Under the pieces are notes generated by a model, which saw only the letters and a program-made list of their open reading frames with translations, was not told where the DNA came from and searched no databases. A stretch of 64,000 bases of DNA from Salinibaculum sp. SYNS191 (GTDB taxonomy: Archaea; Halobacteriota; Halobacteria; Halobacteriales; Haloarculaceae). The stretch spans positions 1,674,001-1,738,000 of the forward strand of contig NZ_CP147838.1 in assembly GCF_037338445.1 (NCBI RefSeq). Reading direction: 5' to 3'. The number at the start of each line of letters is the position of its first letter. Position 1 is the first letter of the stretch. The position numbers and the translations under genes were made by a program. Shown in pieces: positions 42,602-52,157 of the stretch.

Positions 42602-43846
42602 ATGGAACGCTACGACCTGCTGTACCGGCTGTACGAGGAGTTCGACACGGACAGGCTCCGTGCCTACCAGGAGTTCGTCGACCTCTTTCCACCCGTCGAC
42701 TCCCGTGTCGCCCTCGACCAGTGGCACGACGCCAGCACCGAACTGGACGAGCTGAAGGGGGACGTCAGCGACGCGTTCCCGAACGTCGGCGAGACGTTCG
42801 CCACGCTGGCGAGCCACGCGACCCGGAACCAGGCGTTCAACGCGCTGGACCTCTACACGAAACACGGCCGCGGCATCAACGTGCTCGTGCTCGACGTCGA
42901 CGAGACGCTGCGCTCTGCGGGTAATACGGACAACGAGATTCCCCGCGAAACCCTCCATCTCCTCACCCGATTCCACGACCGGGGAATGCCTATCGTCATC
43001 TGCACGGGGCAAACCTTAGAGAACGTCAAGGGCTTTCTCATCCAGGGCCTGGGTAACGAACTCGTCCACTCCGGCGACATCAGCATCGTCTACGAGGCCG
43101 GCACCGGCGTCTTCACGCCCGGCCACGGTGCCGACACCAAGCAACTCCTCTACGAGGGCCTCGACGACGAGATACGCGAGGTGTTCAGGCGCGTCCGCTC
43201 GGGCGTGCTCTCGGACGCCCCCGAGGACCTCCGCCGGGGCTGTCACCTCCAGGGCAACGAGTTCAACGTCACCCTCAAGCCCAACTTCGAAACCGGCAGC
43301 GACGACGCGCGCGCCGTCATCGACGACGCACTCGTCTACCTCCTCGACCTCGTCGAATCCAGCGTCGCCGGCGTCGTCGGTGCCGAGGAGGACGTAGCGG
43401 GATACGCACGCGCCTACTACGGGCAGACGGACCCGGAGATTCACGACGTGCTGGCGGCGCTGGACGAGCGGGCGGACGTGGGGGCCGAGGCAGTGCCCGA
43501 GGCGTTCCGCGCGCTGTTCGAGCGCATCGACGTGGCCTACTACGAGGCCGACGCCGCCGAGGTCGGGTCGCTCGAACTCAACAAGGTCGCCGGCGTCGAG
43601 AGCGCCTTCGACGTGCTGGGCATCGACGACCCCTTCGCTCTCGTCATGGGCGACTCCAAGAGCGACCTCCGCGTCATGCAGTGGGTCGACGACCACGACG
43701 CCGGCATCGCCGCAGCACCCGACCACGCCTCACAGCACGTCCTCGACCACGTCACCGCCACCGACAGGCTCGTCTTCGACCGCGGCGACGCCGCCGAGAT
43801 GCTCCGGACCGCGTTCGCACTGACCCAGTTCGCCGACCTCGACTGA
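42602..43846 (+). CDS. HAD-superfamily hydrolase, paralogue 2
   Basis: The 414-aa protein is a close copy of the one at 33637-34881. It has the same N-terminal helical domain (MERYDLLYRLYEEFDTDRLR), motif I VLDVDETLRSAGNTDNEIP, ICTGQT, the cap with RRGCHLQGNEFNVTLKPNF, and GDSKSDLRVM. It is six bases upstream of the KD(P)G aldolase gene and divergent from gdh, so it is part of the sugar-oxidation regulon. A phosphatase acting on a pathway intermediate or side product is a reasonable guess. Confidence 0.75.
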   Translation: MERYDLLYRLYEEFDTDRLRAYQEFVDLFPPVDSRVALDQWHDASTELDELKGDVSDAFPNVGETFATLASHATRNQAFNALDLYTKHGRGINVLVLDVDETLRSAGNTDNEIPRETLHLLTRFHDRGMPIVICTGQTLENVKGFLIQGLGNELVHSGDISIVYEAGTGVFTPGHGADTKQLLYEGLDDEIREVFRRVRSGVLSDAPEDLRRGCHLQGNEFNVTLKPNFETGSDDARAVIDDALVYLLDLVESSVAGVVGAEEDVAGYARAYYGQTDPEIHDVLAALDERADVGAEAVPEAFRALFERIDVAYYEADAAEVGSLELNKVAGVESAFDVLGIDDPFALVMGDSKSDLRVMQWVDDHDAGIAAAPDHASQHVLDHVTATDRLVFDRGDAAEMLRTAFALTQFADLD

Positions 43847-43852
43847 GTACAC

Positions 43853-44761
43853 ATGACACCCACATCATCCGACACGACAGCCTCGCCCGACGTCTCCGGC
43901 GTCGTCCCGCCGACGGTTACTGCCTTCGACGGTAACGGCGACGTCGACCCGGACGCCACCGCCGCCCACGCACAGTTCGTCGTCGACGGCGGCGCGAACG
44001 CCGTCTTCCCGCTCGGGACCAACGGCGAGTTCGCGCTGTTGACCGCCGGGGAGCGCCGCCGGGTCGTCGAGGCAGTCACCGACGCCGTCGACGTCCCGGT
44101 CATCGCGGGCGTCGGCGCGCCGAGCACGCGCGAGACGGTCGCCAACGCCGAACACGCGGCGTCGGTCGGCGTCGACGGCGTGGTCGTCGTCACGCCGTAC
44201 TACTACCCGCTGGACGAGGAAGGCGCGGTCGCACACTACCGCTCGGTCGCGGCGGCCGTCGACGTCCCGGTCTACGTCTACCACATCCCGAGCAAGACCG
44301 GCAACGAACTCTCGCTGGAGACGCTGGGGCGGATAGCGGCCCTCGACGGCGTCGCCGGGCTGAAGGACTCCTCGAAGGACGTCCCCTGGCTCGCGCAGGC
44401 TATCGACGCCAATCCCGACATGGACTTCCTCGTCGGTTCTGACTCGTTGCTGTTCGCCGGGCTCGAACTCGGCTGCACCGGGCTGGTCAGCGCCGTCGCC
44501 AACGTCTTCCCCGAACTCGTCGTCGACCTCTACGACGCCTACGCGGCCGGTGACGAGGACGAGGCCCAGCGGCTCCAGTCGACCGTCTTCGACGTCCGGT
44601 CGGCGATGAAACGCGGGCCGTACATGGCCGGCGTCAAGACCGCGCTGTCGCTGCGCGAGACGGACTTCGACGTCGGCGGACTGCGCGCGCCGCTGCGCAC
44701 GATGGACGACGCGCAGCGGGCGGCCCTGGAGACGGACCTGCGGGAACTCGGAGTGCTGTGA
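43853..44761 (+). CDS. kdgA: 2-keto-3-deoxy-(6-phospho)gluconate aldolase, DapA family
   Basis: The 302-aa TIM-barrel aldolase has Schiff-base Lys171 in GLKDSSKD, Tyr143 in YVYHIPS, and PLGTNGEFALLT at the carboxylate-binding loop. Dihydrodipicolinate synthase shares the fold, but the neighbours gdh, gluconate dehydratase and KDG kinase point to cleavage of KDPG (or KDG) to pyruvate and glyceraldehyde-3-phosphate. It is co-transcribed with the HAD gene upstream. Confidence 0.85.
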   Translation: MTPTSSDTTASPDVSGVVPPTVTAFDGNGDVDPDATAAHAQFVVDGGANAVFPLGTNGEFALLTAGERRRVVEAVTDAVDVPVIAGVGAPSTRETVANAEHAASVGVDGVVVVTPYYYPLDEEGAVAHYRSVAAAVDVPVYVYHIPSKTGNELSLETLGRIAALDGVAGLKDSSKDVPWLAQAIDANPDMDFLVGSDSLLFAGLELGCTGLVSAVANVFPELVVDLYDAYAAGDEDEAQRLQSTVFDVRSAMKRGPYMAGVKTALSLRETDFDVGGLRAPLRTMDDAQRAALETDLRELGVL

Positions 44762-44828
44762 GGACCACGGAGACGGAGCCCATGAGTACACTGTCAACCC
44801 CTAAGTCGATGGACGCGGAGGGTAGCGC

Positions 44829-46064
44829 ATGAGCAGAGACTACGGGTCCTTACACGACCCGAACGCGGAGTACACGATGCGGAACCTCTCGGGGGAGACG
44901 ATGGGCCTGACGGCCTCCCGGGGGCCGCGCGACGTCGAGATAACCGACGTCCAGACGGCGATGGTCGACGGGAACTTCCCGTGGACGCTGGTGCGGGTGT
45001 ACACCGACGCGGGCGTCGCCGGCACCGGCGAGGCCTACTGGGGCGCGGGCGTGCCGGAGCTAATCGAGCGGATGACGCCGTTTCTCGTCGGCGAGAACCC
45101 GCTGGACATCGACCGCCTGTACGAACACCTCGTCCAGAAGATGTCCGGCGAGGGCTCCGTCGAGGGCGTCACCGTGACGGCCATCTCGGGCATCGAACTG
45201 GCGCTGCACGACCTCGCCGGGAAGCTGCTGGAGATTCCCGCCTACCAGCTACTGGGCGGGAAGTACCGCGACGCGGTCCGGGTGTACTGCGACTGCCACA
45301 CCGAGAGCGAGGCCGACCCCGAGGCGTGTGCCGACGAGGCCGAACGGGTCGTCGAGGACCTGGGCTACGACGCGCTGAAGTTCGATCTCGACGTGCCCTC
45401 CGGTCACGAGAAGGACCGGGCCAACCGCCACCTGCGGCCGGGCGAGATACGGCACAAGACGAGCATCGTCGAGGCGGTGACCGAGCGGGTCCGCGACCGG
45501 GCCGACGTTGCCTTCGACTGTCACTGGACGTTCTCCGGCGGCTCCGCGAAGCGACTGGCCGCGGCGCTGGAAGACTACGACGTCTGGTGGCTGGAGGACC
45601 CCGTACCGCCGGAGAACCTCGACGTGCAGCGGCAGGTCACCGAGTCGACGGTCACGCCGATTGCGGCCGGCGAGAACCGCTACCGGGTGACCGAGCACCG
45701 CCGCCTGCTCGAAGACGGTGCCGTCGACATCGTCGCGCCCGACCTCCCGAAGGTCGGCGGGATGCGCGAGACGCGGAAGATAGCCGACGTCGCCAACCAG
45801 TACTACGTCCCGGTCGCGATGCACAACGTCGCCTCGCCGGTGGGGACGATGGCGAGCGCGCAGGTCGCGGCCGCCATCCCCAACGCGCTGGCCGTCGAGT
45901 ACCACTCCTACGAACTCGGCTGGTGGAGCGACCTGGTGGAGGGCGAGGTCATCGAGGACGGGTACATCCAGGTCCCCGAGGAGCCGGGGCTGGGCGTGAC
46001 GCTCGACATGGACACCGTCGCCGACCACCTCGTCGACGGCGAGGAGCTGTTCGACGAGGCATGA
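44829..46064 (+). CDS. gad: Gluconate dehydratase, enolase superfamily
   Basis: The 411-aa enzyme belongs to the mandelate racemase/galactonate dehydratase branch of the enolase superfamily. Metal ligands are in DCHWT, WLEDPVPPEN and AAGENRY, with a basic LKFDLDV region and AMHNVASPVG near the C terminus. It converts D-gluconate (and possibly galactonate) to 2-keto-3-deoxy sugar acid. It overlaps the KDG kinase gene by four bases, which fixes the pathway context. CCCTAAG lies about 34 nt before the ATG. Confidence 0.88.
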   Translation: MSRDYGSLHDPNAEYTMRNLSGETMGLTASRGPRDVEITDVQTAMVDGNFPWTLVRVYTDAGVAGTGEAYWGAGVPELIERMTPFLVGENPLDIDRLYEHLVQKMSGEGSVEGVTVTAISGIELALHDLAGKLLEIPAYQLLGGKYRDAVRVYCDCHTESEADPEACADEAERVVEDLGYDALKFDLDVPSGHEKDRANRHLRPGEIRHKTSIVEAVTERVRDRADVAFDCHWTFSGGSAKRLAAALEDYDVWWLEDPVPPENLDVQRQVTESTVTPIAAGENRYRVTEHRRLLEDGAVDIVAPDLPKVGGMRETRKIADVANQYYVPVAMHNVASPVGTMASAQVAAAIPNALAVEYHSYELGWWSDLVEGEVIEDGYIQVPEEPGLGVTLDMDTVADHLVDGEELFDEA

Positions 46065-47014
46065 CCGGGCTGGTCACCTTCGGGGAGACGATGCTGCGCC
46101 TGTCGCCGCCGCGGGGCCAGCGCCTCTCCCGTGTCGACGGGTTCGACGTCCACGTCGGGGGCGCGGAGAGCAACGTCGCCGTGGCGGCGGCGAACCTCGG
46201 CGTCGACAGCGCGTGGTGCTCTGCGCTGCCCGACACCGCCCTCGGCGAGCGCGTCGTCCACGCCCTCCGCGGGGAGGGCGTCGAACCGCTCGTGACCTGG
46301 ACCGACACCGGCCGCGTCGGGACCTACTACCTCGAACGCGGCGGTCGCCCCCGCGGGCAGACCGTCGTCTACGACCGGGGAGAGACGCCAGTCAGAGAAC
46401 TCGCGCCCGACGACCTCCCGCTGGCGCGGGTCCGCGACGCCGACCGGTGTTTCGTCTCCGGCATCACCCCCGCGCTGTCCGACCAGCTCGCCGAGACGAC
46501 GGCCCGACTGCTCGAAACCGCCGCCGATGCGGGCGTCGCGACCGCCCTCGACGTCAACTACCGGTCGAAGCTCTGGACGACCGACGCGGCCAGGGAGACG
46601 CTGACGGGGCTGTTCCCGCACGTCGACGCGCTCTTTGTCGCCGAGCGGGACGCCCGGAGCGTGCTCGACTGCGAGGGGGACGCCGAGGCGGTCGCAGCGG
46701 GCCTCGCGGACGACTACGGCTTCGAGACGGTCGTCGTGACCCGCGGCGAGGCCGGCGCGCTCGCGGTCCACGACGCTGTCCACGAGCAGGCGGCGTTCGA
46801 GACCGACACCGTGGACCCGGTCGGCTCCGGCGACGCCTTCGTCGGCGGCTACCTCGCGCACCGCCTGGACGGCGGGACCGTCCCCGACGCGCTCGCGTAC
46901 GGAGCCGCCACCGCGGCGCTCAAGCGGACGATGGAGGGCGATATGGCCCGGGTCATCCCCGACGAAGTGGCCGCGCTCGTCGCGGACGGCGAGGACGGCG
47001 GCATCGACCGATAG
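46061..47014 (+). CDS. kdgK: 2-keto-3-deoxygluconate kinase (PfkB family)
   Basis: The ATG at 46061 overlaps the dehydratase stop (ATGA); a longer open frame starting at 44981 runs across that gene and was not used. The 317-aa PfkB kinase has VTFGETMLRLSPP, the substrate loop VGGAESNVAVAAANLG, and the catalytic anion hole DPVGSGDAFVGGYL. It phosphorylates KDG to KDPG with ATP, the defining step of the semi-phosphorylative pathway. Confidence 0.92.
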   Translation: MTGLVTFGETMLRLSPPRGQRLSRVDGFDVHVGGAESNVAVAAANLGVDSAWCSALPDTALGERVVHALRGEGVEPLVTWTDTGRVGTYYLERGGRPRGQTVVYDRGETPVRELAPDDLPLARVRDADRCFVSGITPALSDQLAETTARLLETAADAGVATALDVNYRSKLWTTDAARETLTGLFPHVDALFVAERDARSVLDCEGDAEAVAAGLADDYGFETVVVTRGEAGALAVHDAVHEQAAFETDTVDPVGSGDAFVGGYLAHRLDGGTVPDALAYGAATAALKRTMEGDMARVIPDEVAALVADGEDGGIDR

Positions 47015-47305
47015 GCGACGGAACACCGTTCCAGTGGACCAGATGCCCACCGGGGACCAGAGCGGGACCGGACCGTGGGCGACGCGCGGTGCGCGGCACT
47101 TTTCTCCCTGGGTCACCGAGAGTACGCCGGTGGCGATGACGAGACGTTACCCCCGCTCAGCCCCTTGTGATGATACCTCTCCACCGAGCCACCACCGCTC
47201 AGCGCGACGGAGCGTAGCGGGAACCGGTATATAAGCCGTACGACGAGTTGCACGGCTGGCAGCCGGACTCGTAGGTTGAAGTACATATCCGCCGTACGGA
47301 CGGGT
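47015..47305. other. Intergenic region between kdgK and the ABC exporter
   Basis: This 291-bp stretch has no convincing gene. Near its right end are TATATAAG (about 47229) and GTACATATCC (about 47280); the latter is about 24-26 nt before the ATG at 47306 and is the likely TATA box of the ABC transporter operon. Confidence 0.45.
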
Positions 47306-48121
47306 ATGAGCGAACAGATACCCGACCAGCACGCCGCACCCGACACGTCGGGCGACGAGCCCCTCGCAATCGAGACCGACGGGTTGACCAAACGGTACGG
47401 GGACGTGCTGGCGGTCGACACCCTCCACCTCGCCATCCCGGACGGCACCGTCTACGGCTTCCTCGGGCCGAACGGGTCGGGCAAGACGACGACGATGCGG
47501 ATGCTGACGACGCTGACGCGGCCCACGGCGGGGTCGGCCCGCATCGTCGGCGTCGACATCGGCGACCGGGACGCGCTCATCGACCACGTCGGCTACCTGC
47601 CGGAGGAGCCGCCGCTGTTCGACGAACTGACCGGCCGCGAGCAGTTGCGCCACGTCGCCGCCCTCCACGACGTGCCCGGCGAGGTGGCCGACGAGCGCAT
47701 CGCCGACTACCTGGAGCGGTTCGACCTCGAAGACGCCGCCGACCGGCGACAGAAGGGCTACTCGACAGGGATGCGCAAGAAAATCGGGCTCATCCAGACG
47801 GTCGTCCACGAGCCGACGGTGCTCTTTCTCGACGAGCCCACGTCGGGGCTGGACCCGCGGGCCGCCCGGACGGTCAAGGACCTCATCGCCGACCTCTCCG
47901 CCGACGAGACGACCGTCTTCCTCTCGACGCACATCCTCTCGGTCGTGGACGAACTCGCCGACACCGTCGGCGTGCTCAACGACGGTCGCCTGGTCGCGGA
48001 GGGGTCGCCGACGGAACTCAAGCGGCGGGCCGAGCGCGGCGAGAGCAGCAGCCTGGAAGACGTGTTCCTCTCCGTGACGGCCGACCACGCCGAGGAGGAG
48101 GTCGGCGGAGAGTCGCGATGA
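47306..48121 (+). CDS. ABC-2 type exporter, ATP-binding subunit
   Basis: Start ATG at 47306 (MSEQIPDQ), 271 aa. It has Walker A FLGPNGSGKTT, a Q-loop-like YLPEEPPLFDELTG, the signature region KGYSTGMRKKIGL, Walker B VLFLDEPTSGLD and the His switch LSTHI. This DrrA/CcmA-like type normally pairs with a multi-helix ABC-2 permease, encoded next (ATGA overlap). The cargo is unknown. Confidence 0.9.
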   Translation: MSEQIPDQHAAPDTSGDEPLAIETDGLTKRYGDVLAVDTLHLAIPDGTVYGFLGPNGSGKTTTMRMLTTLTRPTAGSARIVGVDIGDRDALIDHVGYLPEEPPLFDELTGREQLRHVAALHDVPGEVADERIADYLERFDLEDAADRRQKGYSTGMRKKIGLIQTVVHEPTVLFLDEPTSGLDPRAARTVKDLIADLSADETTVFLSTHILSVVDELADTVGVLNDGRLVAEGSPTELKRRAERGESSSLEDVFLSVTADHAEEEVGGESR

Positions 48122-49785
48122 GCGCCCTGAACCACGTCGTCCGCCTGGCGCGCATCGACGTGACGCGGATGTTGCGCAAGCACACCGACCGGAGCGAGAG
48201 CGCCGGGCGCGTTATCTCGACGGTGGTGTTCGGGCTGGTGCTGGTCGTCGCGACGCTGGCCAGCGCGTACGGGGCCTCCCGGCTCGGCGCGTCGCTGGTC
48301 GCCGGCGAACTGAGCGACGTCGCCGCGAACGGCATCGTCGCTGCGCGGGGTCTCGTCGCCGTCTTCGGCGTGATTGGCTCCGTCGTCGTCATCGTCCGTG
48401 CCATCGGCCAGCGCGGGACGCTGACGAACGCCGAGGGCGTCCTGACTATCGTCCCGACCCGGCAGGCGCTTTTGGGGTTGCTGCTCGCGGAGTACGTCTA
48501 CGTCCTGCTGTGGCTCGGCGGCCCCGCGCTGGGCATTGGCGTGGGCCTCGCGGTGGGCACCGGGACGGTCTGGCCGGCGCTGACGGTGCCACTCGGCGTC
48601 GCCGCCGTCGCCGTGCCGATCGTCGCCATCGGCTACCCCCTCGGCCTGGGCCTGCGCCACTTCGTCACTCGCTTCGCCTTCGTCGCGCGCAACAAGGGCC
48701 GGCTCATCGTGCTGGTGTTCGCCGTCTACTTCGCGCTGGTCGCGACGGGGTCGCTGAACGCCGCCGTCGTCCGCCTGTTCGAGCCGCTCCAGGCGTCGCC
48801 GACCGGCTGGTTCGCCGACCTGCTGTTCCTGGGCACGCCGACGCTGTCCGCGACGCCGGTGCGTGCCGTCGGTGCCGTCGGCGTCGCGCTGGCACTCGGC
48901 CTCGCCGGCACCGTCGCCGGGACGCGCGTCGCCGAAGCCCACTGGTTCTCGGACCCGGCGCTGGCCGGCGAACCCGAACCCGAGACGCCCGCGGAGGCCG
49001 CCGAGCCGGGGCTAGAGCGCCGTCTCGCCCCGGTGCTGGGCGTCCCGACGGCCGCGCTGGTCGTCCTAGCGTGGCGGCGGGCGATTCGCGCGCCGATGAA
49101 GCTCCTCTACGCCGCCTATCCCCTCTTTTTCGCCGTCGGGATAGTCGCGGACATCCTCCAGACTGGCGAGGTGCCGCCGTACCTGCCCGTCGGGACGCTC
49201 GTCTTCGTCACCTGGGCCGCCGGCGTCATCTTCACGCTGAACCCGCTCGGCGACCAGGGGGCCGGCCTCCCGTCGACGCTTCTCAGCCGGGTCGACGGCC
49301 GGCGGTTCGTCCACGCGCACCTGCTGGCGAGTCTCATCGTCGCCGTCCCGCTGGGGCTCGCACTGACCGCCGCCGCGGCGCTGGTCAGCCCCGTCGACAC
49401 CGAGACGACGCTGGCGCTGGTCGTCGCCACGCCGGTCCTGATGGCCGTCGCCAGCGCGCTGTCGGTCGGCATCGGCATCGCCTTCCCGCGGTTCGAGGCC
49501 GTCAACATCACCCGTTCGATGGAGACCGTCATCCCGAGCCTGCTGGCGTTCGCTCTGTTCACCGTCCACCTGGTCGGGACTACCGCGGCCCTCGCAGTCG
49601 TCTACGACGAGGGCGTCCGTGCCACCGCCGCCTTCCTCGTCAGCTGGCTCCTGCCCTTCGGCCTGACCGTCGGCGCGGAGACGCTGTTTCTCGTCGCTGC
49701 GGCCCTCTTGGCCGGTCTCGTCGCCGCGCCGCTCGTCTCTTACCGCTACGCAGTCCGGCGGTTCGACACCTACACGCTTGGGTGA
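48118..49785 (+). CDS. ABC-2 type exporter, permease subunit
   Basis: The 555-aa membrane protein has roughly twelve transmembrane segments, with a soluble stretch between the halves (about residues 275-305, Pro/Glu-rich). Its start overlaps the ATPase stop. The N-terminal cytoplasmic region (LARIDVTRMLRKHTDR) fits haloarchaeal ABC-2 permeases. A two-gene exporter for lipids, peptides or drugs is likely. Confidence 0.8.
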   Translation: MSALNHVVRLARIDVTRMLRKHTDRSESAGRVISTVVFGLVLVVATLASAYGASRLGASLVAGELSDVAANGIVAARGLVAVFGVIGSVVVIVRAIGQRGTLTNAEGVLTIVPTRQALLGLLLAEYVYVLLWLGGPALGIGVGLAVGTGTVWPALTVPLGVAAVAVPIVAIGYPLGLGLRHFVTRFAFVARNKGRLIVLVFAVYFALVATGSLNAAVVRLFEPLQASPTGWFADLLFLGTPTLSATPVRAVGAVGVALALGLAGTVAGTRVAEAHWFSDPALAGEPEPETPAEAAEPGLERRLAPVLGVPTAALVVLAWRRAIRAPMKLLYAAYPLFFAVGIVADILQTGEVPPYLPVGTLVFVTWAAGVIFTLNPLGDQGAGLPSTLLSRVDGRRFVHAHLLASLIVAVPLGLALTAAAALVSPVDTETTLALVVATPVLMAVASALSVGIGIAFPRFEAVNITRSMETVIPSLLAFALFTVHLVGTTAALAVVYDEGVRATAAFLVSWLLPFGLTVGAETLFLVAAALLAGLVAAPLVSYRYAVRRFDTYTLG

Positions 49786-49887
49786 ACCGCCGCGACGGGA
49801 CACGCTGGACCGTCGCCGCCGGCGGCCCGGCAATCGAGCGGAAACTGCCCAAATTGTTATCAACCGGTTTCGTGTTAGAAACATATA

Positions 49888-51720
49888 ATGAGTGAGCGCC
49901 CGCCGGCCACGGTCCGGGTCCTCCACGTCGACGACTCCCCGGACGTCGCCGAGACGACGGCCGAGTTCCTGACGCGGGAGGCCGACCGGCTGGCCGTGGA
50001 GACGGCGACCAGCGCTGGCGAGGGGCTGGAGCGGCTGGCAGCGGGCGAGTTCGACTGCGTCGTCAGCGACTACGACATGCCCGGGCAGAACGGCATCGAG
50101 TTCCTCGAAGCCGTCCGGGAGCGCGACCCCGACCTCCCCTTTATCCTCTACACCGGCAAGGGCAACGAGGAGGTCGCCAGCGACGCCATCTCGGCGGGCG
50201 TCACCGACTACCTCCAGAAGGGGAGCGGGACGGGACAGTACGCCGTCCTCGCCAACCGCATCGAGAACGCCGTCGACCAGTACCGCGCGGAGCGCGACGC
50301 CGCAGAGAGTCAGCAACGGCTTCGGGAAGTCGCAGAGAGCACGACCGACTGCCTCTGGATGTTCGACGCCGACTGGGAGGAACTGCTGTTCGTCTCCGGG
50401 TACGAGTCGGTCTGGGACCGGCCCACAGAGCAACTCCGCGAGGACCCGCGGGACTTCCTGGAGGGGGTTCACCCGGCACACCGCGAGTCGGTCGAGCGGG
50501 CGATGGCGCAGCTCTCCGACGGCGAGTCCATCGACGTCGAGTTCCGCCTCCTGGACGGTGCGGACGACCCGACGTGGGTCTGGGTCAAGGGCCACCCCAT
50601 CGTCGACGACGAGGGCGCGGTCGTCCGGGTCGTCGGGTTCACGCGGGACGTCACCGAGCGCAAGGAACGGGAGCGGCAACTGGCGGCCATCATCGAGAAC
50701 GCCGACACCGCGATATACGTCAAGAACCGCGCCGGGGAGTATCAACTGGCCAACGAAGCGCTCGCGGACGTCTTCGGGATGGACGTCGATGAGATACTCG
50801 GCAAGCACGTCTCGGAGGTCTTCGACGGGGAGAGCGCGGACCGGAGCCGCAGCGCCGACCGGCGCGTGATGGAGTCGGGCGAACCGGAGACGGAGGAGGT
50901 CGTCCGGACCGTCGACGGCGAGCGGCGGGTGTTCCTCAGCAACAAGTTCCCCTACCGCGACGCCGACGGGGCCATCGTCGGCGTCATCGGGCTCAGCCGC
51001 GACATCACCGACCGCAAGGAGCGCGAGCGCGCGCTCGAACGGCAGAACGAGCGTCTGGAGGAGTTCGCCAGCATCGTCAGCCACGACCTCCGGAACCCCC
51101 TGAGCGTCGCCGACGGACACCTGGAGCTGGCCGCCGCCGACTGCGACAGCGACCACCTCGACCGCGCGGCGAACGCCCTGGACCGCATCGGGGCGCTCGT
51201 CGACGACCTGCTGACGCTCGCCCGGGAGGGCGAGCAGGTCAGCGAGGTGGGGCCGGTCGCGCTCGGCGAACTGGTGGCGAAGTGCTGGCAGACCGTCGAG
51301 ACCGACGGCGCGACGCTCGCCAACGAGGCCGAGGCGACGGTACTGGCCGACCCCTCCCGGCTCCAGCAGCTCCTGGAGAACCTCGTCCGGAACGCCGTAG
51401 AGCACGGCTCCGCGAGCAGTCCGCCACAGCAGACCAACGGTGAAGGTGACCGCGGGGACGTCCGTGTCACCATCGGGACCCTCGACGGCGGCGCGGGCTT
51501 CTACGTCGCGGACGACGGCCCCGGCATCCCGGAGAGCGACCGCGACCGCGTCTTCGAGAGCGGCTTCTCGACCTCGGCGGAGGGGACCGGCTTCGGGCTC
51601 GCCATCGTGCGGGAGATCGCCGAGGCCCACGGCTGGACGGTGACCGTCACCGACAGCGACGACGGCGGCGCGCGCTTCGAGATTACCGGCGTCCAGTCCG
51701 CGCCGGCACAGGAACAGTAG
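49888..51720 (+). CDS. Hybrid histidine kinase: REC-PAS-PAS-HisKA-HATPase
   Basis: The 610-aa soluble protein has an N-terminal receiver domain (residues 9-125; phospho-acceptor Asp61 in VVSDYDMPG), two PAS/PAC sensor domains (about 140-260 and 262-380, each ending in a RD-(V/I)T-(E/D)RKE motif), a HisKA domain with His399 in SIVSHDLRNPLSV, and a HATPase domain (LVRNAVEHGSAS, DDGPGIP, GFGLAIV). No membrane segment is seen, so it senses an intracellular signal. An AT-rich region with GTTTC-N6-GAAAC (about 49867-49883) precedes the ATG. Confidence 0.9.
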   Translation: MSERPPATVRVLHVDDSPDVAETTAEFLTREADRLAVETATSAGEGLERLAAGEFDCVVSDYDMPGQNGIEFLEAVRERDPDLPFILYTGKGNEEVASDAISAGVTDYLQKGSGTGQYAVLANRIENAVDQYRAERDAAESQQRLREVAESTTDCLWMFDADWEELLFVSGYESVWDRPTEQLREDPRDFLEGVHPAHRESVERAMAQLSDGESIDVEFRLLDGADDPTWVWVKGHPIVDDEGAVVRVVGFTRDVTERKERERQLAAIIENADTAIYVKNRAGEYQLANEALADVFGMDVDEILGKHVSEVFDGESADRSRSADRRVMESGEPETEEVVRTVDGERRVFLSNKFPYRDADGAIVGVIGLSRDITDRKERERALERQNERLEEFASIVSHDLRNPLSVADGHLELAAADCDSDHLDRAANALDRIGALVDDLLTLAREGEQVSEVGPVALGELVAKCWQTVETDGATLANEAEATVLADPSRLQQLLENLVRNAVEHGSASSPPQQTNGEGDRGDVRVTIGTLDGGAGFYVADDGPGIPESDRDRVFESGFSTSAEGTGFGLAIVREIAEAHGWTVTVTDSDDGGARFEITGVQSAPAQEQ

Positions 51721-51759
51721 CGAGTCAGGGCCAGTCCCGTCGACCGCCTTCCGACCCGC

Positions 51760-52116
51760 TCAGAACGGGGCGTCGGGACCCTCGTCGGCACCGGCAGGTT
51801 CGGCGTCACGCTCCAGTGGCCCCTCCCACGCCGTCAGGCCGCCGCGGAGGCTGTCCACGCGACCGTCGAATCCCTCGTAGGCAGAAATGAGCCGGGCGGC
51901 CTTGATGCTGGCCTGGCCGTGCGGGCAGACGGTGACGACGTGGTCGGCCGCCGCGACGTCCTCGACGCCGAGCGTGAGTTCCGCGAGCGGGAGGTTCACG
52001 CTGTCGGGGATGTGCCCGCGCCGGAACTGTTCGGGGTTGCGGATGTCAACGACCAGGGGCTCGTCGTCGCTGTCGAGTTTGGCTTCGAGCCGGTCGGGCT
52101 CGATTTCGCCGTCCAT
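51760..52116 (-). CDS. Single-domain rhodanese
   Basis: The 118-aa protein is one rhodanese domain: LVVDIRNPEQFRRGHIPDSV, active-site Cys64 in VTVCPHGQAS, and SLRGGLTAWEG. It would transfer sulfane sulfur to an acceptor thiol or cyanide. The C-terminal 18 residues are acidic and disordered. It stands alone, convergent with the kinase gene. Confidence 0.88.
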   Translation of the reverse strand: MDGEIEPDRLEAKLDSDDEPLVVDIRNPEQFRRGHIPDSVNLPLAELTLGVEDVAAADHVVTVCPHGQASIKAARLISAYEGFDGRVDSLRGGLTAWEGPLERDAEPAGADEGPDAPF

Positions 52117-52157
52117 GTACCGTCACTCGGCGTCCGTGAACAAATTGCTAACGGACC

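Noticed and set aside
47034-47234. A 66-codon frame between kdgK and the ABC exporter
   Set aside because: Ser/Arg/Pro-rich composition without acidic bias; overlaps the promoter region.
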